A DNA stretch of 14,428 bases from Friedmanniella sp. (GTDB lineage: Bacteria > Actinomycetota > Actinomycetes > Propionibacteriales > Propionibacteriaceae), in contig JAOPXW010000172.1 of NCBI GenBank assembly GCA_025964935.1, positions 1 through 14,428 on the forward strand. Reading direction: 5' to 3'. A program made the position numbers and the translations under genes. Below the pieces are notes generated by a model. It did not search any database. It had not been told where the DNA came from and saw only the letters and a list, made by a program, of their open reading frames with translations. Each line of letters starts with the position of its first letter. Positions within the stretch are counted from its first letter, which is position 1. Shown here one piece after another: positions 6,740 through 14,000 of the stretch.

Positions 6740-7690
6740 GTGGCAACAACAGTACGTTCTCGGACGTCCGAAGGCATCGACGGAAAAGATGCTGTCGGCT
6801 TATATCTCGAAGGTATCGCCAAGACTCCGCTGCTGGTCGCCGAAGAGGAGGTCGAGCTGGCCAAGGCCATCGAGCTCGGTCTCTACGCCGAGCACATCCT
6901 CTCCGGTGTCGTCACCTCCGCCGAGCGTGGACGGCGGGCCAAGCGGCCCACCAAGGCCGAGCTCGAGTTCCTGGTCGAGGAGGGGGAGCGGGCCCTGCAG
7001 CGGTTCGTCACCGCCAACCTCCGGCTGGTCGTCTCGGTCGCGCGCAAGTACGGCCGGTCGCAGATGCCGCTGCTGGACCTGGTCCAGGAGGGGAATACCG
7101 GTTTGATCCGGGCCGTCGAGAAATTCGACTACACCAAGGGATTCAAGTTCTCCACCTACGGCACCTGGTGGGTCCGGCAGTCGATCAGCCGGGGAATTGC
7201 CCAGCAGGGTCGCATTGTCCGGCTTCCGGTTCACGTGGCCGAGCAGGTGAACCAGGTCGGGGCGGTTCGTCGGACCCTGGAGCGTCGCCTGGGCCGCGAG
7301 CCGGAGATCGCCGAGATCGCCGCCGAGATGGATCTGGCCCCCGACCGGGTGCTGGACCTGATCCGCCACGGGCGCGACCACGTCAGCCTGGACGCCCCGG
7401 TCGAGGAGGGCGGCGACACCGCCCTCGGCGACCTGATCGCCCGCGAGCCGATGCCCGGCCCGGACGAGGTGTTCCTCGACGCCGAGGAGCACGCCCGCCT
7501 CGAGGCGATGCTGTCGCAGCTGGACGAGCGCTCCGCCGACGTGGTGCGACGCCGCTACGGTCTCGTCGACGGCCGGCAGGCCAAGCTGGCCGACATCGGC
7601 GCGGTCTGGGGCATCACGGCCGAGCGGGTCCGTCAGATCGAGCGGCAGGCCATCACCGTGCTGCGCGGCAAGTCGGTCCTCGCGGCCTGA
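6740..7690 (+). CDS. sigB: Group 2 (SigB-like) sigma-70 family sigma factor
   Basis: This complete 316-residue sigma factor is closely related to the principal one but lacks the long N-terminal tail, as in non-essential group 2 factors (SigB, HrdA/C/D) used in stress or stationary phase. Region 1.2 is at about 16-45, region 2 at 91-163, region 3 at 170-247 and region 4 at 255-310, with a -35-reading helix-turn-helix at about 283-303 (LADIGAVWGITAERVRQIE). Against the sigA in this window, region 2.4 reads GTWWVRQSISRGIAQQGRIV: the -10-contacting Gln is kept (Q147), Thr becomes Ser (S150) and the DQA segment becomes QQG. The GTG start is set by GAAAGGGG. A single TTA codon (6800-6802) is the only one I noticed in any gene here. 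Third positions are unusually AT-rich at about 6740-6835 and 7095-7265. No anti-sigma factor or dtxR/ideR gene adjoins it. Confidence 0.93.
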   Translation: MATTVRSRTSEGIDGKDAVGLYLEGIAKTPLLVAEEEVELAKAIELGLYAEHILSGVVTSAERGRRAKRPTKAELEFLVEEGERALQRFVTANLRLVVSVARKYGRSQMPLLDLVQEGNTGLIRAVEKFDYTKGFKFSTYGTWWVRQSISRGIAQQGRIVRLPVHVAEQVNQVGAVRRTLERRLGREPEIAEIAAEMDLAPDRVLDLIRHGRDHVSLDAPVEEGGDTALGDLIAREPMPGPDEVFLDAEEHARLEAMLSQLDERSADVVRRRYGLVDGRQAKLADIGAVWGITAERVRQIERQAITVLRGKSVLAA

Positions 7691-7706
7691 CCCGCCCCTG
7701 TGGTCC

Positions 7707-7747
7707 CGAACGGGGCGATCCGGAGTCTCTCCGGGTCGCCCTGTTCG
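7707..7747. terminator. Strong bidirectional terminator hairpin between sigB and tesB
   Basis: A 19-bp stem (7707-7725 with 7729-7747) closes on the three-base loop TCT, with two G-U type pairs in the plus-strand RNA. It begins 17 bases after the sigB stop and ends 25 bases before the tesB stop, so it can serve both converging genes. There is no U-tract on either side. Confidence 0.75.
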
Positions 7748-7772
7748 TCGTCCGCCGGCGAGGCAGCCCCAG

Positions 7773-8633
7773 CTAGGCGCCCAGCTCTCGGATCAGGCCT
7801 TCCTGGGCCACGTCGGAGACCAGGCTGCCGTCCTGGAACAGCCGCCCGGTGGACAGACCCAGACCGCCGGAGGCGGACGGGGAGATCTGGTCGTAGAGCA
7901 GCCACTGATCGGCCCGGAACGGTCGGTGGAACCACATCGCGTGGTCGAGCGAGGCGGCCTGCACCGTGACCCCCCACAGCACGGGGTGCGGGACGGTGGT
8001 CACCGAGAGCAGGGTGAGGTCGCTGGTGTAGGCCAGCACCGCCTGGTGCAGCCGGGGATCGTCGGGCAGGGGCCCGTCCACCTTGACCCAGACCCGGGCC
8101 CGTGCCGGGTGCGCCGGGTCGACCAGAGCCCCGCCGCGGCGGGAGTCGCCGACGTAGCGGACGTCGAGCACACCCCACTCCTGCTCCCACATGGCCGACG
8201 GCCGGCCGGAGGCCTTGGCCATCACGTCGCTGAGCCGGGGACAGTCGTCGGGGCCGGGGACGCCCTCGGGCATCGGGTCGGCGTGCTGCAGACCGGGCTC
8301 GGTCACGTGGAACGACCCGGACAGATAGAAGATGACCTTGCCCCGCTGGCGGGCCACCACCCGGCGGGAGGAGAACGAGCCGCCGTCGCGGACGGTCTCG
8401 ACGTCGTACACGATCGGGGTGTCGGTGCGGCCGGGGAGCAGGAAGTAGGCGTGCAGGGAGTGCAGGCTGCGCTCGACCGGCACCGTCCGGGCCGCCGCCA
8501 TCAGCGCCTGGGCCAGCACCTCGCCCCCGAAGAGCCGCTGCAGCTGGGTGCGGGGCTGGTGGGCACGGAAGAGACCGACCTCGATCTCCTCCAGGTCGAG
8601 GAGATCGGTCAGCTCGGTCACGGACTGGGGCAC
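7773..8633 (-). CDS. tesB: Acyl-CoA thioesterase II (TesB)
   Basis: This 286-residue cytosolic enzyme hydrolyses acyl-CoA to free fatty acid and CoA. It has two tandem hotdog domains and full TesB length (E. coli TesB is 286 residues). The catalytic set is visible: D205 (YTSDLTLL), S228 at the place of the E. coli Thr (AASLDHAMWFHRPF), and Q277 (DVAQEGLIR). The family signatures LFGGEVLAQAL (34-44) and SLHSLHAYFLLPG (56-68) are intact. The GTG start at 8633 sits six bases after a TAGGCT box, suggesting a leaderless message; a second GTG at codon 5 is less likely. It is divergent from the molybdenum oxidoreductase gene and convergent with sigB. It is the second hotdog thioesterase in the window, and I see no operon partner. 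Confidence 0.94.
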   Translation of the reverse strand: MPQSVTELTDLLDLEEIEVGLFRAHQPRTQLQRLFGGEVLAQALMAAARTVPVERSLHSLHAYFLLPGRTDTPIVYDVETVRDGGSFSSRRVVARQRGKVIFYLSGSFHVTEPGLQHADPMPEGVPGPDDCPRLSDVMAKASGRPSAMWEQEWGVLDVRYVGDSRRGGALVDPAHPARARVWVKVDGPLPDDPRLHQAVLAYTSDLTLLSVTTVPHPVLWGVTVQAASLDHAMWFHRPFRADQWLLYDQISPSASGGLGLSTGRLFQDGSLVSDVAQEGLIRELGA

Positions 8634-8639
8634 CCCGTG

Positions 8640-8645
8640 AGCCTA
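8640..8645 (-). promoter_or_regulatory. -10 box TAGGCT, leaderless geometry, for tesB
   Basis: TAGGCT on the minus strand ends exactly six bases before the GTG start. No Shine-Dalgarno intervenes and no clear -35 is seen. The spacing is the same as for the thioesterase gene at 3472 and the PAC2 gene. Confidence 0.5.
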
Positions 8646-8692
8646 GCGACCCGGACGCGGCCCGGGGCCGACCGGTGGCACCCCGGCGGCTC

Positions 8693-8698
8693 TAGGCT
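8693..8698 (+). promoter_or_regulatory. -10 box TAGGCT for the molybdenum oxidoreductase pair
   Basis: TAGGCT lies 52 bases before the ATG at 8751, giving a leader of about 45 bases with the purine-rich GGGAGAGG (8733-8740) ten bases before the start. A weak -35 (CCGACC, 19 bases upstream) is possible. This transcript would therefore be leadered, unlike its divergent neighbour. Confidence 0.4.
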
Positions 8699-8750
8699 GG
8701 TCGGCGCAGGTCCGGGCCCCGACGGCCCGGACGGGAGAGGCGGTCACCCG

Positions 8751-9353
8751 ATGGCGCAGCGTGGGTTCCTCGGACGTCGTCGGCCACCCCGGGACGACCT
8801 GCCCCCGGGCCAGTACGACACCGGCGAGGACTTCCCCGTCCTGACCGCGGAGGTCACCCCCGTGATCGACCCCGAGCGGTGGTCGATGAGCGTCGACGGA
8901 CTGGTAGCGAACCCGACCACCTGGTCCTGGGCCGAGCTGCACGCGCTGCCGGAGTCGACGTACGCCGGGCCGATCCACTGCGTCACCACCTGGTCCAAGT
9001 TCGGGACCACCTTCGCCGGCGTCAGCCTCGACCTCCTGCTGGACGCGGCCGGGCCGCTCCCCTCGGCCACCCACGTGCTGGCCACCTCGACCACCGGCTA
9101 CACCACCAACCTGCCGCTGGACCACCTGCGCGGCGGGCAGGCCTGGGTCGCGTGGACGTACGACGGCAAGCCGCTGCCCCGCGACCACGGCGGCCCGGCC
9201 CGGCTCCTCGTCCCGCACCTCTACTTCTGGAAGTCGGCCAAGTGGGTCACCCGGCTGACCCTGCTGGACCACGACCAGCCCGGCTTCTGGGAGGTCAACG
9301 GCTACCTCAACCTGGGCGACCCCTGGCGCGAGCAGCGCTACACCGGTGACTGA
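8751..9353 (+). CDS. Sulfite oxidase-like molybdopterin-dependent oxidoreductase
   Basis: This is a 200-residue single-domain protein of the sulfite oxidase / YedY (MsrP) molybdopterin fold, which moves oxygen or electrons at a Mo-pterin centre. C77 in GPIHCVTTWSKFG is the expected Mo-ligating cysteine, and the surrounding segments (about 44-60, and the LLVPHLYFWKSAKWV stretch near 152-166) are typical. No Tat signal or membrane segment is seen at the N-terminus (Arg-rich but not hydrophobic), so it should be cytosolic, unlike periplasmic MsrP. It has neither the heme nor the dimerisation domain of eukaryotic sulfite oxidase. The ATG is supported by GGGAGAGG upstream. The stop overlaps the next gene's start by eight bases, which points to the flavoprotein as its redox partner. 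The substrate is unknown. Confidence 0.88.
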   Translation: MAQRGFLGRRRPPRDDLPPGQYDTGEDFPVLTAEVTPVIDPERWSMSVDGLVANPTTWSWAELHALPESTYAGPIHCVTTWSKFGTTFAGVSLDLLLDAAGPLPSATHVLATSTTGYTTNLPLDHLRGGQAWVAWTYDGKPLPRDHGGPARLLVPHLYFWKSAKWVTRLTLLDHDQPGFWEVNGYLNLGDPWREQRYTGD

Positions 9354-10074
9354 GGGCGGGGACGCGGTGCGCCCGGGTCCGGGACCCTGGCGGCCCGCCA
9401 CCGTACGGGAGGTCTGGCGCGCAACGCCGAGCACGGTCGGGCTGCGGCTCGAGGTGCCCGGCCGGGTACCGCACCGGCCCGGACAGCACTACGTGGTCCG
9501 GCTGACCGCTGAGGACGGCTACACCGCCTCCCGGTCCTACTCGGTGGCCTCCGCCCCCGACGACGCGCTGCTGGAGCTGCTGGTGGAACGGCTGCCCGAC
9601 GGCGAGGTGTCGTCCTACCTCGCCGAGGCGGTCGAGGTCGGCGACGAGCTCGAGGTGCGCGGACCCATCGGCGGCTGGTTCGTCTGGGACGGACCGGGCC
9701 GGGCGGTCGGGATCGGCGGCGGCACGGGGGTCGTGCCCCTGGTCGCGATGCTGCGCTGGGCCCGGGGTCACCCCGAGCTCGTCCCGCCGGGCCGGCTGCA
9801 GCTGCTCGCGGCGGCGCGGACGGCGGAGTCACTGCCGTACGGGGCCGAGCTGGCGGCGTACGGGGCCCGGCTCGTCCTGTCCCGCGAGGCGTCGGCGGCG
9901 GGGCGTCCGGCCGGCCGGGTGCAGGCCGAGGACCTCGTTCGCCTGGTCGCGCCGGACACCACCTACTACGTCTGCGGCTCGGCCGCCTTCGCCGAGCGGG
10001 TCAGCGGGCTGCTGGTCGGGCTGGGGGTCGAGGCGTCCGCCGTCCGGGTCGAGCGGTTCGGTCCCAGCGGCTAG
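9346..10074 (+). CDS. FAD/NAD(P)-binding oxidoreductase, ferredoxin-reductase type
   Basis: This 242-residue flavoprotein moves electrons between NAD(P)H and a partner. The FAD domain spans about 15-112, with RSYS at 63-66 binding FAD and GPIGGWF (106-112) ending it. The NAD(P) domain follows, with GIGGGTGVVP at 122-131 and the late CGS (210-212). It ends in ERFG (236-239) without the C-terminal plant-type 2Fe-2S domain found in many relatives, so electrons must go straight from flavin to a partner protein. The GTG at 9346 overlaps the preceding stop by eight bases; a GTG at 9367 behind GGGCGGGG is an alternative start. The overlap strongly suggests it serves the molybdenum enzyme upstream, where MsrP would use membrane heme protein MsrQ. 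Confidence 0.88.
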   Translation: MTEGGDAVRPGPGPWRPATVREVWRATPSTVGLRLEVPGRVPHRPGQHYVVRLTAEDGYTASRSYSVASAPDDALLELLVERLPDGEVSSYLAEAVEVGDELEVRGPIGGWFVWDGPGRAVGIGGGTGVVPLVAMLRWARGHPELVPPGRLQLLAAARTAESLPYGAELAAYGARLVLSREASAAGRPAGRVQAEDLVRLVAPDTTYYVCGSAAFAERVSGLLVGLGVEASAVRVERFGPSG

Positions 10075-10080
10075 CGCGAC

Positions 10081-10113
10081 CCGGTCCCGCGGGGCCGGGG
10101 CCGGGCGGGCCGG
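10081..10113. terminator. GC-rich hairpin between the flavoprotein and PAC2 genes
   Basis: CCGG(T)CCCGC at 10081-10090 pairs with GCGGGCCGG at 10105-10113, leaving one bulged T and a 14-base loop. It fills nearly all of the 39-base gap between two converging genes, so it can act on both. There is no U-tract. Confidence 0.45.
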
Positions 10114-11001
10114 TCACTCGTCCTTCTCCCGGTCGGCCAGAAACTTCTCGAACTCCGCCGCGATCTCCTCAGCGCTCGGCACCCGCTCCCGCTTCTCGGC
10201 CGAGATGGCGTCGAACTGCTGCTCCAGGGCGCGCACGAGCTCCTGCACCTCGCTGGAGCCCGCCATCTCCCCGGCGATGTCGGACAGGTTGGTGGCCGAG
10301 GCCTTCTCCAGCGGCTCCAGCGGGATCGCCAGGCCGGTCGCCTGGTTCAGCGACCGGGTCAGGGTCAAGGTGGCCTCGGGAAAGGCGGCCTGGGCCAGGT
10401 AGTGCGGCACGTGGGCCGCGAAGCCCATGGCCTTGCGATCGAGCTGCCCGAGCCGGAACTCCAGCAGGCTGGTGAAGCTCCCCGGCACCTCGACCCGGTC
10501 GATCCAGCTCCGGTAGCCCTGCACCAGCTCGGTGTCGGTGGCGTGCGCGGTCAGGGTGACCGGCCGGGTGTGCGGGACCGCCATCGGGATGCCGTGCACG
10601 GTCACGGTGAGCCGGACGCCGAGCCGCTCGACCAGCTCGATCAGGGCCGCGGCGAGCCGCTCCCACTGCACGTCGGGCTCGGGGCCGCTGAGCAGCAGGA
10701 AGACCTCGCCCTGCTCGTCGACCACCCGGTAGAGCCGCAGGTGCAGGTCGGCGTAGGAGGTCCAGTGGTCGGTGTCGAAGATCATGGCCGGGCGCCGGCT
10801 GCGGTAGTCGTGCAGCTGGTCGTGGTCGAACTCGGCCACCACGTCGTGCTCGAGGTGCTCCAGCAGGTGCGAGCTGAAGAGCCGCCCGGCCTGACCGGCG
10901 TCGACGAACCCGTCGAGCTGATGGATGAGCACCGGACGGTGGCCGGCGAGCTTGGCCACCACCTCTTCGTCCACGGTGTAGAGGAGGCTGGGATCCATCA
11001 T
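10114..11001 (-). CDS. PAC2 family protein
   Basis: This 295-residue protein belongs to the PAC2 family, named for eukaryotic proteasome assembly chaperones. Actinomycetes carry one or more copies of unsettled function. The typical N-terminal segment HQLDGFVDAGQAG is at about 27-39, the central GIPMAVPHTRP at about 157-167, and a charged, probably helical C-terminus (about 240-295, EIAAEFEKFLADREKDE) ends it. No signal peptide or membrane segment is seen. Two ATGs are adjacent (11001 and 10998). A TAGATT box six bases before the first favours it and implies a leaderless message; GGGGGC could instead act as a short-spaced Shine-Dalgarno. The gene lies 35 bases after hrpA on the same strand. 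No proteasome gene is visible nearby, so a proteasome role is not supported here. Confidence 0.85.
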   Translation of the reverse strand: MMDPSLLYTVDEEVVAKLAGHRPVLIHQLDGFVDAGQAGRLFSSHLLEHLEHDVVAEFDHDQLHDYRSRRPAMIFDTDHWTSYADLHLRLYRVVDEQGEVFLLLSGPEPDVQWERLAAALIELVERLGVRLTVTVHGIPMAVPHTRPVTLTAHATDTELVQGYRSWIDRVEVPGSFTSLLEFRLGQLDRKAMGFAAHVPHYLAQAAFPEATLTLTRSLNQATGLAIPLEPLEKASATNLSDIAGEMAGSSEVQELVRALEQQFDAISAEKRERVPSAEEIAAEFEKFLADREKDE

Positions 11002-11007
11002 GCCCCC

Positions 11008-11013
11008 AATCTA
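11008..11013 (-). promoter_or_regulatory. -10 box TAGATT, leaderless geometry, for the PAC2 gene
   Basis: TAGATT on the minus strand ends exactly six bases before the ATG at 11001, inside the 35-base gap after hrpA. This suggests the PAC2 gene has its own promoter even though it follows hrpA closely. Confidence 0.5.
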
Positions 11014-11036
11014 CCCGTGAGCCGTCGCGGGCGGAC

Positions 11037-14000
11037 TCAGGCGAGGCGGGCGTGGGCCGCGGCGATGGCGTTCTTGACCCGCTTCTCCGAGACCGGGACC
11101 TTGGTCCGGATCGGCTGGGCGAACAGGCCGACCCGGAGCTCCTCCAGCAGCCAGCCGATGTCGGCGACGAACTCCGGCAGCGGCCCGGGCGGCACCTCGG
11201 CGCACAGGGCGGCGTAGGCGTCCTCGGCGCGCAGGATGGTCTCCAGCCCGGTCTTGTCGCGGGCCGGCTGCGCGGCGGCCGTGGTCATCCGGGCGCGGAC
11301 GGCCTGCAGGTAGCGCGGCAGGTCGACGAGGTGGGCGTACGGGGTGGCGGCGAGGAACCCGTCGAAGACCAGGTTGCCGAGCTGCTCGGTGACGTCGGCG
11401 GCCGTGGCCGGGCTCGCCGCGGCCAGGGCCGGCAGGTCGAGGACACAGCCCCGGTGCAGACCGAAGATCTGGGCGCCCAGCGAGGTGAGGCCGCGCATCA
11501 GCTCCGGGTTGTCGGCCCGGACGTCGTCGCACAGGGTCCGGAACGCCGACTCGGTCCGGACCGGTCCGCGCTGGTGGCGCCGGACCAGCTCCCCCACCGA
11601 GGCCAGCCGGACGTCGGCCAGCAGCGCCGGGACGGAGCCGTACGGGCTCTGGCCCAGCGCGAGCTTGTCCGGGTTGGAGAGGTGCCCCACGACCCACTTG
11701 GTCGGGTCGGGGGTGTTGAGCAGCACCAGCCGTCGCAGCCCGGCGGCGTGCTGGGCCGCGGCGCGCTCGACGGTGTCCGCCACGGCGAGCCCGACCGTGC
11801 TGCCCTCGTCGACCAGGGCGGGGTAGCCCACCACCTGGTGGCGCCCCCGGCTGACCTCGACCTGCTCGGCCACCTCGCCGAAGTCCCAGCCGGTCGACCC
11901 GGTCCGGGTGAGCTCGGCGGCGGCGGTGTTGAGGGTCTGGCTGACCTGGGCGGCCAGCTGGCGCTTGAGCTCCTCCAGGTCCTTGCCGCGGGCGAGCACG
12001 CTCGGGGGCCCACCGCCGTCGGCCACGATCTCGAAGCCCACCCGGAGATGGTCGGGGAGCGCCTGGGGCGACCAGTCGGCGGCGTCGACGAGGTCACCGG
12101 TCAGCAGCCGCAGGGCCCGTCCGAGCGCCTGCGGCAGGGGGACGCCGGAGTCGGGGCCGTGCTCGCCCTGCTCGGCCAGCCAGGCGAGGCCGCGCCGGGC
12201 GAACTCGGGCGCCGGGACGAACTGGCGCCGGACCGACTTGGGCAGCGACCGGATCAGCTCGGTGGCCAGCTCCGCCCGCAGGCCCGGGACCTGCCAGGTG
12301 AACGGGGCGTCGTCGACCTGGTTGAGCAGCGAGACCGGGACGGTGACCGTGACCCCGTCGGCGGGGTCGCCGGGAGCGAAGACGTAGCCCACCGGGAGGT
12401 CGTGGCCGGCCACCGTCCAGTGGTCGGGGAACGCGTCGGCCGACAGGGTCTCGGCCTCGTCGGTGGTCAGGTCGGCCATGCTCATGGTGAGCCGGTCCGG
12501 CTCCACCAGCCGGGCCTGCTTCCACCACGAGTCGAAGTGGGCCACCGAGGTGGCCTCGGCGGGGACCCGGGCGTCGTAGAACGCGAAGATCGTCTCGTCG
12601 TCGACGACGATGTCGCGCCGCCGGGTGCGCTCCTCAAGCCCCTCGGCCTCGGCCCGCAGCGCCTGGTTGTCGCGGAAGAAGTGGTGCCGCGGCCGCCACT
12701 GGCCCTCCACCAGCGCCGCCCGGATGAAGATGGCGCGGGCCTCGGCGGGGTTGACCCGGCCGTAGGAGACGCGCCGTTGCGCGACGATCGGGACGCCGTA
12801 CAGGCTGACCTGCTCGTACGCCATCACCGAGCCCGCGCGGGCCGACCAGTGGGGCTCGGAGTACTGCCGCTTGATCAGGTGCGCGCCGACCTCCTCGACC
12901 TGCTCGGCGGTGACGGCGGCGACCGTCCGGGCCCAGAGGCGGCTGGTCTCGACGATCTCGGCGGCCATCACCAGGGGTGGGGCCGTCTTGGCCACGCTGG
13001 AGCCGGGGTTGATGGCGAACCGGGTGCCCCGGGCACCGAGGTACTCCCGGGCCGGCCGTCGGCCCCGCACCTTCGCCGCGGGCCGCCCGGGCGACGGGGT
13101 CTCGTCCTTCAGGTCGGCGAGACCCACGTGGGAGAGCAGGCCGGCCAGGGCGGCGGTGTGCACGCGGGAGGCGTCGGCGGCCTGGACGTTGCGGTCCAGG
13201 CCGAGGTCGCGGGTGATGTCCTTGAGCTGGGCGTGCAGGTCCTGCCACTCCCGGATCCGGAGGAAATGCAGGTACTCCTCGCGACAGAGCCGCCGGAAGG
13301 CGTTGCCGGACAGCTCGTGCTGGGAGGACCGGACGTAGTCCCAGAGCCGGAGCAGGGCCACGAAGTCGCTGCCGTCGGGGTCGGGTGACTCACCCTCGGC
13401 CGCCGTGCCCAGCGGCGCCCAGAACCGGCGGTGCAGCGCGTCGGCCTTCTCGCGCTGCTCGGGGGGCCGCTCCCGCGGGTCCTGGATGGAGAGCCCCGAG
13501 ACGATGACCAGCATCTCGCGCAGGCAACCCTGGCGCTCGCCCGCGAGCAGCATCCGGCCCATCCGCGGGTCGACGGGGATGGCGGCCAGCCGCCGCCCGA
13601 CCGCCGTGAGCCGGACCGGGGTGCCGGCTCGCGCGGGCCTGGGCGGGGCGGTGATGGCCCCGAGCTCCTCCAGCAGCCGGAGGCCGTCGGTGATCTGGGT
13701 GTTGTCGGGGGCCTCCACGAACGGGAAGGAGGAGACGTCACCCAGGTCGGCGGCGGTCATCTGCAGGATGACCGAAGCCAGGTTGGTCCGGAGGATCTCC
13801 GGCTCGGTGAACGCGGGCCGGGCCAGGTAGTCCTCCTCGCTGTAGAGCCGGATGCAGACCCCCGGCGCGACCCGGCCGCAGCGGCCGGCGCGCTGGTTGG
13901 CCGACGCCTGGGAGACCGGCTCGATCGGCAGCCGCTGAACCTTGGTCCGAGCCGAGTAGCGCGAGATGCGGGCCGTGCCCGCGTCGACGACGTAGCGGAT

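Noticed and set aside
6740..7265. Horizontal transfer or gene conversion suggested by AT-richer third positions in parts of sigB
   Set aside because: The patches are short and fall at the 5' end and in a highly conserved region; relaxed codon use there is common, and the protein is a normal actinobacterial SigB.
7926..8750. N-terminal extension of the molybdenum enzyme frame back to 7926
   Set aside because: The extension is antisense to tesB. The real start is the ATG at 8751 behind GGGAGAGG, where typical protein sequence begins.
11052..13388. 778-codon open frame on the plus strand opposite hrpA
   Set aside because: Antisense shadow of the HrpA C-terminal region; low-complexity composition with no recognisable fold.
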